The notes beneath the pieces were generated by a model. That model did not search any database and had not been told where the DNA came from. It saw only the letters and a program-made list of their open reading frames with translations. A program made the translations under genes and the position numbers. 41,087 bases of DNA, from NCBI GenBank assembly GCA_001803315.1, contig MHBQ01000056.1, positions 1-41,087 of the forward strand, read 5' to 3'. Below, piece by piece: positions 23,215 through 32,572 of this stretch (the first letter of the stretch is position 1; each line of letters begins with the position of its first letter). The stretch is from Lentisphaerae bacterium RIFOXYC12_FULL_60_16 (GTDB taxonomy: Bacteria > Verrucomicrobiota > Kiritimatiellia > UBA8416 > YA12-FULL-60-10).

Positions 23215-24351
23215 TTAAAACTGATGCGCCCGATCCTTGATGGGGCGCGTATGTCCATCCGCTTCCGGATTTCGCCCGTGTTCAGCCACATTCACCAGCA
23301 CCGCCATTCCCAGCAGGGACACCACCAGACCGGAACCGCCATAACTGATAAACGGCAACGCCAACCCCTTGGTGGGCAGACAACCGGTCACCACGCCGAC
23401 ATTGATAACAGCCTGCAGGACCGTCACGATCGTCAACCCGAATGCCAGATATCGCCCGAACGGATCCGGCGCCCGCAAACTGATCGCCACACCGCAGGCA
23501 AACAGGCAGACAAACAACAGCACGACGCCTATCGTGGCCACCATGCCCAATTCCTCGCCAATAATGGCCAGGATAAAATCCGTATGCGCTTCGGGAAGAT
23601 ACAGGTGTTTTTGCATGCTGTTCCCCAAACCGACACCCGACCATCCGCCGCTGATGAACGCAAACTTGGACTGGATGAGCTGATACGACTTCGCCGGAAA
23701 CTTTTCAGGCCACAGAAACGCCAGGATCCGGTCAAGCCGCACCGGATCCTGAAGAATGGCGCCAATCAGGCCGGCCACCCCCAGTATGCCCAGCCCCACG
23801 AGATGCGTCAACCGCGTCCCCCCGACAAACATGATCGCCATACCGGTCAACAGCAGGAGGATACTGGTTCCAAAATCGGGTTCGAGCATCACGAGTACAA
23901 TAACCATCGACAAGCCCACCAGCGGAACGAGGAAACCCTCCTTCAACCGGCCGGCGCGCAGACCGGCGGAAGCCATCCAACGGGACAGGCCGATCACCAC
24001 CGCAAACTTGGCCAGTTCCGAGGGTTGAAACCCGACCGGGCCCATTCGTATCCACCGGTAACTCCCCCCCGCCTTGTGAGCAAACGGCGGTATGAAGACC
24101 AGGATCAACAGTCCAACGGACAGTGCCAGCAACACCCAGCAGACCTTACTCCAGACATGGTAATCCACCCGCGCCACCACGGACGAGATGATGACCGCCA
24201 CGACCAGCCAAAGCAGCTGATACTTTATGTAATGATGGGCATCCTGAAAAGCCTTGACCCCTTTGACACTGCTGGTGCTGGCCAGCATCACGATCCCAAG
24301 GGCCAGCAACATGACCACGATCGCGACCAGGATCCGCGATAAATTCCGCAT
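23215..24351 (-). CDS. ftsW: Septal peptidoglycan glycosyltransferase FtsW
   Basis: 378 aa with about ten membrane segments (SEDS family). Markers are GSYRWIRMGPVGFQPSELAK, LEPDFGTS, and the C-terminal PTKGLALPFISYGGSG, all typical of FtsW/RodA. It polymerises lipid II into glycan strands at the septum together with FtsI, encoded in the same cluster. The C-terminal tail is short and charged. Position in the dcw cluster after murD supports FtsW over RodA. It follows the LysM gene by 7 bp. Canonical clusters would continue with murG and murC; here exbB follows. Confidence 0.95.
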   Translation of the reverse strand: MRNLSRILVAIVVMLLALGIVMLASTSSVKGVKAFQDAHHYIKYQLLWLVVAVIISSVVARVDYHVWSKVCWVLLALSVGLLILVFIPPFAHKAGGSYRWIRMGPVGFQPSELAKFAVVIGLSRWMASAGLRAGRLKEGFLVPLVGLSMVIVLVMLEPDFGTSILLLLTGMAIMFVGGTRLTHLVGLGILGVAGLIGAILQDPVRLDRILAFLWPEKFPAKSYQLIQSKFAFISGGWSGVGLGNSMQKHLYLPEAHTDFILAIIGEELGMVATIGVVLLFVCLFACGVAISLRAPDPFGRYLAFGLTIVTVLQAVINVGVVTGCLPTKGLALPFISYGGSGLVVSLLGMAVLVNVAEHGRNPEADGHTRPIKDRAHQF

Positions 24352-24358
24352 GCCGAGG

Positions 24359-25237
24359 TTACTCGGATGCCGGAATCCGGAGACTGTCTCCGGGCCTGAG
24401 CGTGTCGCTGGTCAGTTTGTTGAGTTTCCGGATATCCTCAACACTGACCGCCCACAGTCCGGCCACTTGGTACACATTGGTCTCATCCGGCTCCACTTTG
24501 TGTATATGTCCGGAATCCCGTACGGCAAGCGGGGCATTCGGCGCCACAACGGACGCACCCTGGACGGGCGCCACAACTGGCACTGAAAAACCAGCAGGTG
24601 AAGGGTTGACCGTCGGAGCAACCGCCTCCATGCTCCCGGCGGGTTTTACCGGGGACTTGATCGTCGACTGAGGAATCCGCAATTTCTGCCCGATCCTGAC
24701 TTGATCGCCGGTCATCTGGTTGGCCTTCTTGATATCCGCCATGGTCACGCCATGCGCCACGGCTATTTTCGACAAGGCATCACCAGCCTTGACCTCATAA
24801 ACATCCTTTGCATCCAGACCCGGCACCGCGGCGCCGGAGGATGAGGCCGATGGGGTTGAACGGGACGGCTTCACGGTCACCTTGCCGGGCAGGATCAATC
24901 GCTGTCCGACTTGCACCCGGTTGGCATCCTTGATGCCGTTCAACGCGATCAAATCCGCCAGGCGCACGCCGGAACGTGAGGCGATTGAAGACAGGCTTTC
25001 CCCTTCACGGATCACGTACTCGGTAACCTCGGCAGGAGCCGGAGGCACCGGGGTCGGAGCCGGTGATGGCGTCGGCAACTTGACCAGCGTGTTGTCCACT
25101 TCCACCGGGGGCATTTTCGGTTCGGGAACCGGCCCGGCATGGGGACGGGTGGTCCCACATCCCTGGCTGAAAACCACCACAACCAACGCCATGACATGAA
25201 CGGCCGCTACGGCACCAATCACCACCGGTGTTTTCAT
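24359..25237 (-). CDS. Triple-LysM cell-wall-binding lipoprotein-like protein
   Basis: 292 aa. The N-terminus is a hydrophobic leader ending FSQGC; the Cys could be lipidated, although SQGC departs from the LAGC lipobox, so a plain signal anchor is possible. Three LysM repeats follow a Pro-rich linker: EYVIREGESLSSIASRSGV (~residue 69 on), YEVKAGDALSKIAVAHGV (~142 on) and a divergent HKVEPDETNVYQVAGLWAV near the end, each closing with RLILPG, LRIPQ or LRIPA. LysM binds N-acetylglucosamine in peptidoglycan. No catalytic domain is attached. The ATG overlaps the murD stop as ATGA, so it belongs to the dcw operon, placed between murD and ftsW where most bacteria have no gene. Confidence 0.87.
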   Translation of the reverse strand: MKTPVVIGAVAAVHVMALVVVVFSQGCGTTRPHAGPVPEPKMPPVEVDNTLVKLPTPSPAPTPVPPAPAEVTEYVIREGESLSSIASRSGVRLADLIALNGIKDANRVQVGQRLILPGKVTVKPSRSTPSASSSGAAVPGLDAKDVYEVKAGDALSKIAVAHGVTMADIKKANQMTGDQVRIGQKLRIPQSTIKSPVKPAGSMEAVAPTVNPSPAGFSVPVVAPVQGASVVAPNAPLAVRDSGHIHKVEPDETNVYQVAGLWAVSVEDIRKLNKLTSDTLRPGDSLRIPASE

Positions 25238-26604
25238 AACTGCATCTCCTCGTCTTTTAAACTATCAACCACTGATTTAAAACGTTCACCACGTTCCGCA
25301 TATCCGGAAAACTGATCAAAACTGGCGGCACCCGGAGACAACAAAACCGTCTCACCCGGCACGGCATCCCGAAAGGCACACCGCACGGCCGTCTCCATAT
25401 CGCCACACAACCGGCATGGCAGGGTCATCCCCCACACACGCTGGAGAATTGCTGCATCACGTCCGATAAGATAAAGTCCCCGGATTCGCTTGACCAGCAA
25501 ATCTTTGACGTTTTCGCACGGTGTTTCCTTGAGCATGCCGCCGGCAATCAGGCGTACGGCGCCGTTTGCCATCATGACACCGGCTTCCAGCGCGGCAAGA
25601 TTCGTCGCCTTTGAATCATCGATAAACCGTACACCACGGACTTTGCCCACTTCCTGCATCCGGTGCGGCAACGGCTGGAACCGCTGTACAACCTGCGCCA
25701 TCTGGCGCAAATCACAGCCCCAGCTTTCCACGGCTGCAACCGCCGCCGCTGCCGTCAGGCCCGTCACCGGATTTCCAAAATAGGTGCCGTTCAAGTCCAG
25801 GCAAACCGTCCGGTCACTCCGCCGCACGACACAGCCGCACCGGTAACGGTAATCCGCGGTTTCCCCCTCCCCGAAGGTCAGGCGGCGACAGGCACTCCTT
25901 TCCAGATTGCACAACCGGTCCGACAAGGGCTCCGGGATGATGACCGTATCACCAGCCCCCATATTCTCGAATAATCGTGCCTTGATCGCCAGATAGGCCG
26001 CCATGTCATCATGACGGTCGAGATGATCAGGCTGCAGGTTTAACAGGATACCAACCGCCGGCCGGAACGAAACGATGCGTTCCAGTTGAAATGAGCTGAT
26101 TTCCAGCACCGCGGCATCCAGGGGAGCGGTTGCCATGGCAAGCGTTGAGACCGGGGTCCCATAATTTCCACCCGCTTCCACTTGACGCCCACCGGACTGG
26201 AGAACTTCGGTTATCAGCTTGACCAAGGTACTCTTTCCCTTCGAACCCGTCACCCCAATGACCGGACAACGCAACCGCCGGAACCCGAGTTCAATCTCCC
26301 CCATCAGGGATATTCCCTGCGTTTCAACCGCGCTCACCCAGGGGCCCCTCGTGTCCACACCCGGGCTGAGTACCGCATAGCTGACGCCATCCAGGATCGC
26401 CGGGGGCAATCCCCCCAGCGGCTCATCGTCCGACTGGACACAGCCCAGGAACACCTCCACACCGGCAAGGCGCAGAGACTCGGCCCGCGCTTCGATTCCC
26501 GCTCCAGACTGCTGATCCACAATCCGGACCTGCGCCCCCTCCCGCCGTAACAGGCGGGCGGCGGCATCGCCACTACGGCCCATGCCCAGGATCAGGACCC
26601 GCAT
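25234..26604 (-). CDS. murD: UDP-MurNAc-L-Ala:D-Glu ligase MurD
   Basis: 456 aa from the ATG at 26604 with AAGGAG five bases upstream; a GTG at 26610 would overlap that site. It adds D-glutamate to UDP-MurNAc-L-alanine in the cytoplasm. Mur-ligase features are an N-terminal nucleotide-binding start (VLILGMGRSGDAAARLL), the P-loop GVTGSKGKSTLVKLI, LQPDHLDRHDDMAAYLAIKA, and a C-terminal domain with FIDDSKATNLAALEAG, typical of MurD. It is preceded by mraY (9 bp) and coupled by ATGA to the LysM gene. Confidence 0.96.
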   Translation of the reverse strand: MRVLILGMGRSGDAAARLLRREGAQVRIVDQQSGAGIEARAESLRLAGVEVFLGCVQSDDEPLGGLPPAILDGVSYAVLSPGVDTRGPWVSAVETQGISLMGEIELGFRRLRCPVIGVTGSKGKSTLVKLITEVLQSGGRQVEAGGNYGTPVSTLAMATAPLDAAVLEISSFQLERIVSFRPAVGILLNLQPDHLDRHDDMAAYLAIKARLFENMGAGDTVIIPEPLSDRLCNLERSACRRLTFGEGETADYRYRCGCVVRRSDRTVCLDLNGTYFGNPVTGLTAAAAVAAVESWGCDLRQMAQVVQRFQPLPHRMQEVGKVRGVRFIDDSKATNLAALEAGVMMANGAVRLIAGGMLKETPCENVKDLLVKRIRGLYLIGRDAAILQRVWGMTLPCRLCGDMETAVRCAFRDAVPGETVLLSPGAASFDQFSGYAERGERFKSVVDSLKDEEMQL

Positions 26605-26613
26605 CTTCACTCC

Positions 26614-27714
26614 TTACCGGATTTTCAACGTCAACAGCCCCAGCAGGGCAAAGATTATCGAGATAACCCAGAACCGGATGGTTACCTGGGTTTCACTCCA
26701 CCCCTTGTGTTCAAAATGATGATGAATGGGCGCCATGGCAAAAACACGCCGTCCCCGAAGCCGAAACGACCCCACTTGTATCATCACACTGAGGGCTTCC
26801 ATCACGAAGACCCCGCCCACGATCACCAGGACCAGTTCCTGTTTCACCAGGATGGCAATCACCGCAATGATGCCGCCAAGGGCAAGGCTTCCGGTATCGC
26901 CCATGAAAACCTTGGCCGGATGGCAGTTGAACCATAGAAATCCCAGACAGGCGCCCATCAGGCACCCGCACAACACCGCCAGTTCACCCGCGCCCCGCAC
27001 AAAGGGAACCTGCAGATAATCGGCAAAAGCATAATGTCCGGCCACATAGGCCATCACCAGGTACGAGAACGCCACCGTGCTGGAGCATCCAATGGCCAGT
27101 CCATCAAGTCCATCGGTAAGGTTCACGGCATTGGTGCTTCCTGCGATTATAAGGGTGATAAATGCCGCCGCCGTCCATGCATTCACGTTCGCCACCAGCG
27201 ACTGCTTGAAAAAGGGCACCATGATCTCACACGTTCGATCACGGGTTTCGGGCAAGACCAGCAGGACCAGGGTCAAAACCAGCCCCCACACCACCTGGAG
27301 CAACAGCTTGGCCCGGCCAGGCAATCCCCTGGAATTGCGATAAACCAGCTTGCGGTAATCATCCCAAAACCCAACCGCTCCCATGTAAACCATCGTTGCC
27401 AGCGCCAGTCCGACATACGTATTGCCCGGCATGCACCACAACGCACCCGACAGGAGAACCGCCAGGATCACCATCACCCCCCCCATGGTGGGGGTCCCTT
27501 CCTTTTCCTCATGAAGCTTGTACAGGGAGGGAGCCTCTTCCTTCCGGAACACCTGCGCGATACGGAATCGCTTGAGCATGGCGATGATCCACGGACCGGC
27601 CAGCAGGGTCAGCAGGAAAGCGGTGCCGGCGCCTCCAACCGCCCTGAACGTGATGTATCGAAACATCCGTAACGGCGGAAACCACCACTCAAGCTCATGC
27701 AATTCATACAACAT
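26614..27714 (-). CDS. mraY: Phospho-MurNAc-pentapeptide transferase MraY
   Basis: 366 aa, about ten transmembrane helices. It transfers phospho-MurNAc-pentapeptide to undecaprenyl phosphate, making lipid I. Conserved pieces are KEGTPTMGGVMV, GFWDDYRK (Asp-Asp), NAVNLTDGLDGLA (catalytic Asp loop), FMGDTGSLALGG and APIHHHFEHKGW (His triad). The start MLYELHELEWWFPPLRMFRYITFR is typical. Only a weak GGGG lies before the ATG, and a hairpin (27733-27752) sits 19 bp upstream, so translation may depend on upstream reading. Confidence 0.97.
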   Translation of the reverse strand: MLYELHELEWWFPPLRMFRYITFRAVGGAGTAFLLTLLAGPWIIAMLKRFRIAQVFRKEEAPSLYKLHEEKEGTPTMGGVMVILAVLLSGALWCMPGNTYVGLALATMVYMGAVGFWDDYRKLVYRNSRGLPGRAKLLLQVVWGLVLTLVLLVLPETRDRTCEIMVPFFKQSLVANVNAWTAAAFITLIIAGSTNAVNLTDGLDGLAIGCSSTVAFSYLVMAYVAGHYAFADYLQVPFVRGAGELAVLCGCLMGACLGFLWFNCHPAKVFMGDTGSLALGGIIAVIAILVKQELVLVIVGGVFVMEALSVMIQVGSFRLRGRRVFAMAPIHHHFEHKGWSETQVTIRFWVISIIFALLGLLTLKIR

Positions 27715-27732
27715 ATGGAAAACCCCGTTTCA

Positions 27733-27752
27733 ACGCCGGACATTACCGGCGT
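27733..27752 (-). other. Hairpin in the mraY leader
   Basis: ACGCCGG (27733-27739) and CCGGCGT (27746-27752) form a perfect 7-bp stem with a 6-base loop. On the minus strand it covers the stop codon of the small ORF (27745-27743) and ends 19 bases before the mraY ATG. There is no T-run, so it is not a standard terminator; it could couple translation of the small ORF to mraY. Confidence 0.4.
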
Positions 27753-27958
27753 CCACCCACCGGACCGGATTCCCCATCCGATCCCCACAACATGAGACGA
27801 TCCGGATCACCGTTGGGCATCCGACTCTGCCGGCGTGGCGGCGCGTCCTGCCGGTCGACACCCGCCCCCGGCACCGTGACGCCTGCACGTACCGCACCGG
27901 CCGGCATGACCGGAATATACCGCACCGTTTGGGTTCCTGATGTCAGGGTGGTATTCAT
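27743..27958 (-). CDS. Small ORF of unknown function between murF and mraY
   Basis: 71 aa from an ATG that overlaps the murF stop as ATGA (27958-27955), the same coupling used elsewhere in this operon. It is rich in Gly, Arg and Pro (ends DGESGPVGGRR), has no membrane segment and no recognised motif. The 240-bp gap it fills is far larger than other gaps in the cluster, which supports a real gene, but it has no homologue I recognise and could be chance. If translated, it may mainly carry ribosomes toward mraY past the hairpin at 27733-27752. Confidence 0.4.
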   Translation of the reverse strand: MNTTLTSGTQTVRYIPVMPAGAVRAGVTVPGAGVDRQDAPPRRQSRMPNGDPDRLMLWGSDGESGPVGGRR

Positions 27959-29331
27959 ACGGCGTTCTCCTCCCGGTGTTTTTTGAAACGTTGTATCGCA
28001 CGCTCCAACCCGATTCCCCTGGATGCCTTGAAGAACACGGCGTCTCCGTCCCTGACCTGCCGGCATAACCATTCCGCTGCCGTATCCGTATCGGGACAAA
28101 AGGCAAAACGGTCTCCCGCCCGGCCTAATCCATCCATGACCGCATGGGCCTCATCCCCCACAACCACTCCCCCCTGCAAGGGCAATCCCGCCAGATATTC
28201 CCCCAGGGCTTCATGCTCGGACGTTGCCCGCACCCCCAATTCCCGCATGCCCCCGATCACCACCCATTTCGGCCCGTAACCGGGTTGTTCACAAAAGGCG
28301 CGAAGCGACGCCCGCATACTGAGCGGATTGGCATTGTAAGCATCGTTGATGATGCGAATCGACCCCGCAACCTCCTCCTGCCAGCGCATCGGCAGGGATT
28401 GAAAACACGCCAAAGCGTTTTCAATTCCAGACCATGGCACATCAAGGGCCCGTACCACGGCAACCGCCAGGAGAACATTCAATGCCTGGTGGCGACCGGG
28501 CAGCGGCACCTGAACCGTCATGCCGTCCCCCGCCGCCTCGGCGACATGCAGACGGCGATCCGCCAACAAGGTGCCCCGCACGTCCATCCCCTCATCCCAC
28601 CCAACCGTCGTCACGGGCACCGGACAGGCTTCCCGCAACCGGTCCGTATGCATGCCATCCGCACAGAGAAAGGCACGACCGGTCGGGGGAAGCGCACGGA
28701 ACAAACAACGCTTTTCCTCCGCCACAGCCTCTTCCGACCCGAAATGCTCGATATGCACCGGCCCCACATTGGTAATCACACCCCAATCCGGTTCCAGGCA
28801 CCGGCACAGGGCGGAAATCTCCCCGGGATGATTGGTCCCGATTTCAAAAATCCCGTAACACGTGTCCCCCGGCATGGCGAGCAGGCTCAACGGCAATCCT
28901 ATGTGATTATTGAAATTTCCCTGTGTTTTCGCTGTGCACGCCTGGCCGGCCAGCATTTGCGCAATCAATTCCTTGACCGTGGATTTACCGACACTCCCGG
29001 TAATCCCCACCACTTTCGGCGCCAGTCGACGGCGGTAGGCAACCGCCGCTTGTTGCAATCCAACCTGGGGATCAACCACCCGCAGGAGCGCACCGCCGGC
29101 CCGGTGTTCCGGATAGGTGTTGCGCACCATGGCCGCCGCAGCTCCCCGGGCAAAGGCATCGTCAATGAACCGGTGGCCATTGAACCGGGCGCCTTCCAAC
29201 GCCACATACAGCATGCCGGGCTTCAGCGACCGGGTATCCTGGGTAATGCCTTCAAAGACGGCGGGGGGCTTGCCTTCCCAGGCCCCACCCGTCCAGGCCG
29301 CCAAATCCCCGGAATTCCACGCCGGCTTCAT
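27955..29331 (-). CDS. murF: UDP-MurNAc-tripeptide:D-Ala-D-Ala ligase MurF
   Basis: 458 aa. It adds D-Ala-D-Ala to the UDP-MurNAc tripeptide. Features: N-terminal domain with GITQDTRSLKPGMLYVALEG, P-loop VVGITGSVGKSTVKELIAQ, QGNFNNHIGLPLSLL, FEIGTNHPGEI (typical MurF), TNVGPVHIEHFGS, and C-terminal INDAYNANPLSMRASL. GAGGAGG lies just before the ATG. It follows murE by 22 bp and its stop overlaps the small ORF start. Confidence 0.96.
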   Translation of the reverse strand: MKPAWNSGDLAAWTGGAWEGKPPAVFEGITQDTRSLKPGMLYVALEGARFNGHRFIDDAFARGAAAAMVRNTYPEHRAGGALLRVVDPQVGLQQAAVAYRRRLAPKVVGITGSVGKSTVKELIAQMLAGQACTAKTQGNFNNHIGLPLSLLAMPGDTCYGIFEIGTNHPGEISALCRCLEPDWGVITNVGPVHIEHFGSEEAVAEEKRCLFRALPPTGRAFLCADGMHTDRLREACPVPVTTVGWDEGMDVRGTLLADRRLHVAEAAGDGMTVQVPLPGRHQALNVLLAVAVVRALDVPWSGIENALACFQSLPMRWQEEVAGSIRIINDAYNANPLSMRASLRAFCEQPGYGPKWVVIGGMRELGVRATSEHEALGEYLAGLPLQGGVVVGDEAHAVMDGLGRAGDRFAFCPDTDTAAEWLCRQVRDGDAVFFKASRGIGLERAIQRFKKHREENAV

Positions 29332-29353
29332 CCTGCCTCCTCAACCATCGCCA

Positions 29354-30823
29354 TCACAGGTAACGGGACGCCACTTCCCGGTCATCAAACGGAACCGTCA
29401 TGTTTCCAAAATCCTGGAAGGTCTCATGTCCCTTCCCGGCCACCAGCACGATATCGCCCGGAAGCGCCCTGGCGATGGCCTTTCGTATGGCCTCACCCCG
29501 ATCTGGTTCAACTTCAACCGCCCGGTTCGCACCGAATCCCTGGAGAATATCCGCGATGATCCGCATCGGATCCTCCTTGCGCGGGTTGTCCGACGTCACG
29601 ATGGAATAATCCGCAAGCCGGGAAGCCACCGCCCCCATGGCGGGACGTTTTCCCGTATCACGGTTTCCACCACATCCAAACACGACCATCAGACGTCCCC
29701 CCGTAATCTCACGCAGGGTGGTCAGAACCTGCTCGAGGGCATCATCGGTATGGGCATAATCCACAAACACCCGGAAGCCCTTGCGGGACGGAACCTTCTG
29801 AAGGCGGCCGGGGACGGGTGGCATTCGGCCCGCCGCTACCACCGCCGTATCAAGGGAGACCCCCAAACGGACGGCACACGCCACCGCCGCAAGGATATTC
29901 TGCACATTGAACCGCCCCATCAGCCCGGTTCGGACTTCCCCCGCTCCCCAGGGAGTCTCAAGCCGGAACGTGGTGCCATCCGGACCGGGATGGATATCCG
30001 CCGCGCGCACCATCGCGGACGCCGACACACCGTAGGTGATGACTTCCGCACCGGTTGTCAGGCCCGCCATTTTTCCCCCGCACGGGTCATCGGCATGGAT
30101 AACCGCAATCGCCGACTTGCGACCGCTGCCCAGCGATTTGAACAACAGCGCCTTGGCGTCAAAGTAGGCATCCGCTGAACCATGGTAATCCAGATGATCA
30201 CGGGTCAGGTTGGTAAAGATCGCCGCATCAAACTCAACCCCCGCCACCCGTTGTTGGACCAGGGCATGCGACGACACCTCCATCACGGCATCCTGACAAC
30301 CGTTGGAAACCATGGAGGCCAGCAGGGACTGCAATTGCGGGGCATCCGGGGTGGTGCGCGTGGCCGGAATCGAACGGGCCCCGATCTCGTATTCAATGGT
30401 GGAGACCACACCGGTGGCACGGCCCTGGCTGCGAAGCATTTCCCGCATCAAATACGCGGTGGTGGTTTTCCCGTTGGTACCGGTGATGCCGGTCATACGC
30501 AACCGGTTCGAGGGATGTTGATGAAAAGCCGCCGACAAAAGTCCCAGCGAACGTCGGGCATCCGTCACGGCAACCGCCACCATATCCTTGCGAAGTTCAG
30601 GCAGCGGTGACTCCGAAACGATCGCCACGGCTCCGCGTTGGCAGGCGTCATCAACAAACCGGACACCGTCAGTCGCCCCACCCCGGATCACCACGAACAC
30701 ACTGCCCGGGCGGACCTGCCGGGAATCCCCCACCACACCCGTCACCTCCGGATTCCGGCCACCGGAGCTGGCCGCTCCCGGAACGTCCCGAAGCAACGCA
30801 TCCAACCTGACCAATCGATCCAT
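29354..30823 (-). CDS. murE: UDP-MurNAc-dipeptide:meso-DAP ligase MurE
   Basis: 489 aa from the ATG at 30823 with AAGGA six bases upstream; an in-frame GTG at 30847 precedes this site and is less likely. It adds the third residue to the UDP-MurNAc peptide. Features: VVGDSRQVRPGSVFVVIRGG, P-loop ITGTNGKTTTAYLM, TTPDAPQLQ, FTNLTRDHLDYHG and the specificity motif DNPR in TSDNPRKEDP (~410). DNPR is the known marker for meso-diaminopimelate, as opposed to lysine, so the cell wall should be mDAP-type. It follows ftsI by 30 bp. Confidence 0.96.
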   Translation of the reverse strand: MDRLVRLDALLRDVPGAASSGGRNPEVTGVVGDSRQVRPGSVFVVIRGGATDGVRFVDDACQRGAVAIVSESPLPELRKDMVAVAVTDARRSLGLLSAAFHQHPSNRLRMTGITGTNGKTTTAYLMREMLRSQGRATGVVSTIEYEIGARSIPATRTTPDAPQLQSLLASMVSNGCQDAVMEVSSHALVQQRVAGVEFDAAIFTNLTRDHLDYHGSADAYFDAKALLFKSLGSGRKSAIAVIHADDPCGGKMAGLTTGAEVITYGVSASAMVRAADIHPGPDGTTFRLETPWGAGEVRTGLMGRFNVQNILAAVACAVRLGVSLDTAVVAAGRMPPVPGRLQKVPSRKGFRVFVDYAHTDDALEQVLTTLREITGGRLMVVFGCGGNRDTGKRPAMGAVASRLADYSIVTSDNPRKEDPMRIIADILQGFGANRAVEVEPDRGEAIRKAIARALPGDIVLVAGKGHETFQDFGNMTVPFDDREVASRYL

Positions 30824-30853
30824 GATGATCCTTCCACCGGTCGGCACCGGATC

Positions 30854-32572
30854 CTAACGGCTCGCCAGCAGGTTCCGTCCGGGTGCCACATCCAGGTATC
30901 GTACGGCGTAACCGGCAATCCGGCTGAAAAGCGGAGCCGCCACCACCCCACCCGTGTGCAGGGGTTGCGGCTCATCAATCACAACGATGATGCCAATCTC
31001 CGGAGCACCGGCCGGCACAAAGCCTGCAAACGACGCCACGTGCGCAGTGCTGGAATAGCCTCCTGCCACGGGCTTCTGGGCGCTGCCCGTCTTTCCTGCC
31101 ACTTCATAGCCTTCCACACAGGCGCGGGTCCCCGTACCACCGGGTTCCGTAACCCGCGCCAGCAGCCGGCACATCAGGGCGGCGGTTTCGGAGCGGATGG
31201 GCCGCCCCAGAACTTCGGGTTGCGTACGTTTCAAAACCGTTCCATCCGGGCTGACCACATGGGATATGATGTAGGGACGCATCAAGAATCCGTCGTTGGC
31301 AATCGCACAATATACCGCGAGCATTTGCAGGGGCGTAACGGCGACTCCCTGCCCCATGGCAATCCGGGTCGAACTGATCTTGGACCATTTGGAAACGGGT
31401 GCCAGAATCCCCCCCTCCTCGCCGGGCAGATCAAATCCCAGGGGCTCCCCGATGTGGAAAGCCTTAAGATACCGGTAGAACCGCTGGTTCCCCAGGGTCA
31501 GGGCCGTCTTGGCAGTAAGGATATTACTGGATTTCTTCAGCCCATCCGCCACCGTTAAACGGTCGTACGCATGGTAATCCCGAAGTACCTTGCCGCCATA
31601 GGACCAGGCGCCGTCTTCACAATCGACCACCATCTCGGGACGCACGGTCTGCTCGTTGAATGCGGCGGAAAACGCCACCCCCTTGAAGGTTGAACCCGGT
31701 TCATAATTCATCCCGATCGCCCGGTTGGTCCGCTCGGATTCAGACGCCTGGTTGAAGGTGTTCAGATCAAAGGCCGGCCGGCTGGCCATCGCCAGAATCT
31801 CACCGGTCCGGATCCGTTGAACAATGACACAGGCACCCTTGGCCCGGTGTTCGATCATCGCGGCATCCAGGGCTCGTTCCGCCTGGTATTGTATCTGTTG
31901 ATCCACCGTGAGCACCACATGGGCGCCTTCCAGGGGCGCCACATACTGCGCACGACGCCCGTACATTTCGCGCCGCAACGCATCCACCTGGCTTTCGAGA
32001 TACCCGGGACTCCCGCGCAGATAGGCGTCGGCTGCCTGTTCAATGCCGGCACTGCCGATCCCGTCATGATTCACAAAACCAAGGATATGGCACATGAAAT
32101 TACGGTGCGGATAATGCCGCACCATGTTTTCGCGGAAGAAAACACCCGGAATCCGACGTTCAAGGACTCGTGCCGCATCGTCCTCCATCACGGCCCGTCG
32201 AATATAGGCAAACTCCCGATCCGGCCGGTTGAGCCGCTGCGCCACCTCGTCCACCGGCACATCCAGCAGTTCCGAGAGGGTGGCACTGACGTCCACCAGG
32301 AGGTTGCTCCGGACAATCAGGGCAGGATTGGCGCAAACATCCTTCATGGGGACATTCAACGCCAGCAGGTTGCCCGATCCCATCCGGTCGCAAATAGCCC
32401 CCCGTCCGGCCAGTAATTGCTTGTGCATGCGCCGGCTTTCATCGATACCCCGCACCACGGACTCCGGCGTCAAGGCATGCAGGAAAACCAGCCGAACGCT
32501 TAATCCTGTCAGGACCAATCCCAGCAGGAAAGCGCTCGCATAAAAACGCCATTTCCAACGCCAATCATTCAT
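30854..32572 (-). CDS. ftsI: Septal transpeptidase FtsI (PBP3 type)
   Basis: 572 aa. One N-terminal membrane helix (~11-31), a class-B PBP pedestal domain with RGAICDRMG and RHYPHRNFMCHILGFV, and a C-terminal transpeptidase with the three active-site motifs: SxxK in EPGSTFKG (~292-299), SxN in KKSSNIL (~345) and KTG in AGKTGSAQ (~494). It crosslinks septal peptidoglycan with FtsW. There is no PASTA domain. The ATG lies inside the end of ftsL with an 8-base overlap, so the two are tightly coupled. Confidence 0.95.
   Translation of the reverse strand: MNDWRWKWRFYASAFLLGLVLTGLSVRLVFLHALTPESVVRGIDESRRMHKQLLAGRGAICDRMGSGNLLALNVPMKDVCANPALIVRSNLLVDVSATLSELLDVPVDEVAQRLNRPDREFAYIRRAVMEDDAARVLERRIPGVFFRENMVRHYPHRNFMCHILGFVNHDGIGSAGIEQAADAYLRGSPGYLESQVDALRREMYGRRAQYVAPLEGAHVVLTVDQQIQYQAERALDAAMIEHRAKGACVIVQRIRTGEILAMASRPAFDLNTFNQASESERTNRAIGMNYEPGSTFKGVAFSAAFNEQTVRPEMVVDCEDGAWSYGGKVLRDYHAYDRLTVADGLKKSSNILTAKTALTLGNQRFYRYLKAFHIGEPLGFDLPGEEGGILAPVSKWSKISSTRIAMGQGVAVTPLQMLAVYCAIANDGFLMRPYIISHVVSPDGTVLKRTQPEVLGRPIRSETAALMCRLLARVTEPGGTGTRACVEGYEVAGKTGSAQKPVAGGYSSTAHVASFAGFVPAGAPEIGIIVVIDEPQPLHTGGVVAAPLFSRIAGYAVRYLDVAPGRNLLASR

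Noticed and set aside
23224..24342. A 372-codon plus-strand frame opposite ftsW
   Set aside because: Antisense shadow: rich in Gln, His, Arg and Asp, no family motif, while the minus frame is clearly FtsW.
28144..29559. A 471-codon open frame on the plus strand opposite murF/murE
   Set aside because: It is antisense to two well-supported Mur ligases, its translation is His/Arg/Pro-rich low-information sequence with no motif, and such long antisense frames are common in GC-rich DNA.
29117..30178. A 353-codon plus-strand frame opposite murE/murF
   Set aside because: Antisense shadow of two real genes with no recognisable motif or start signal.
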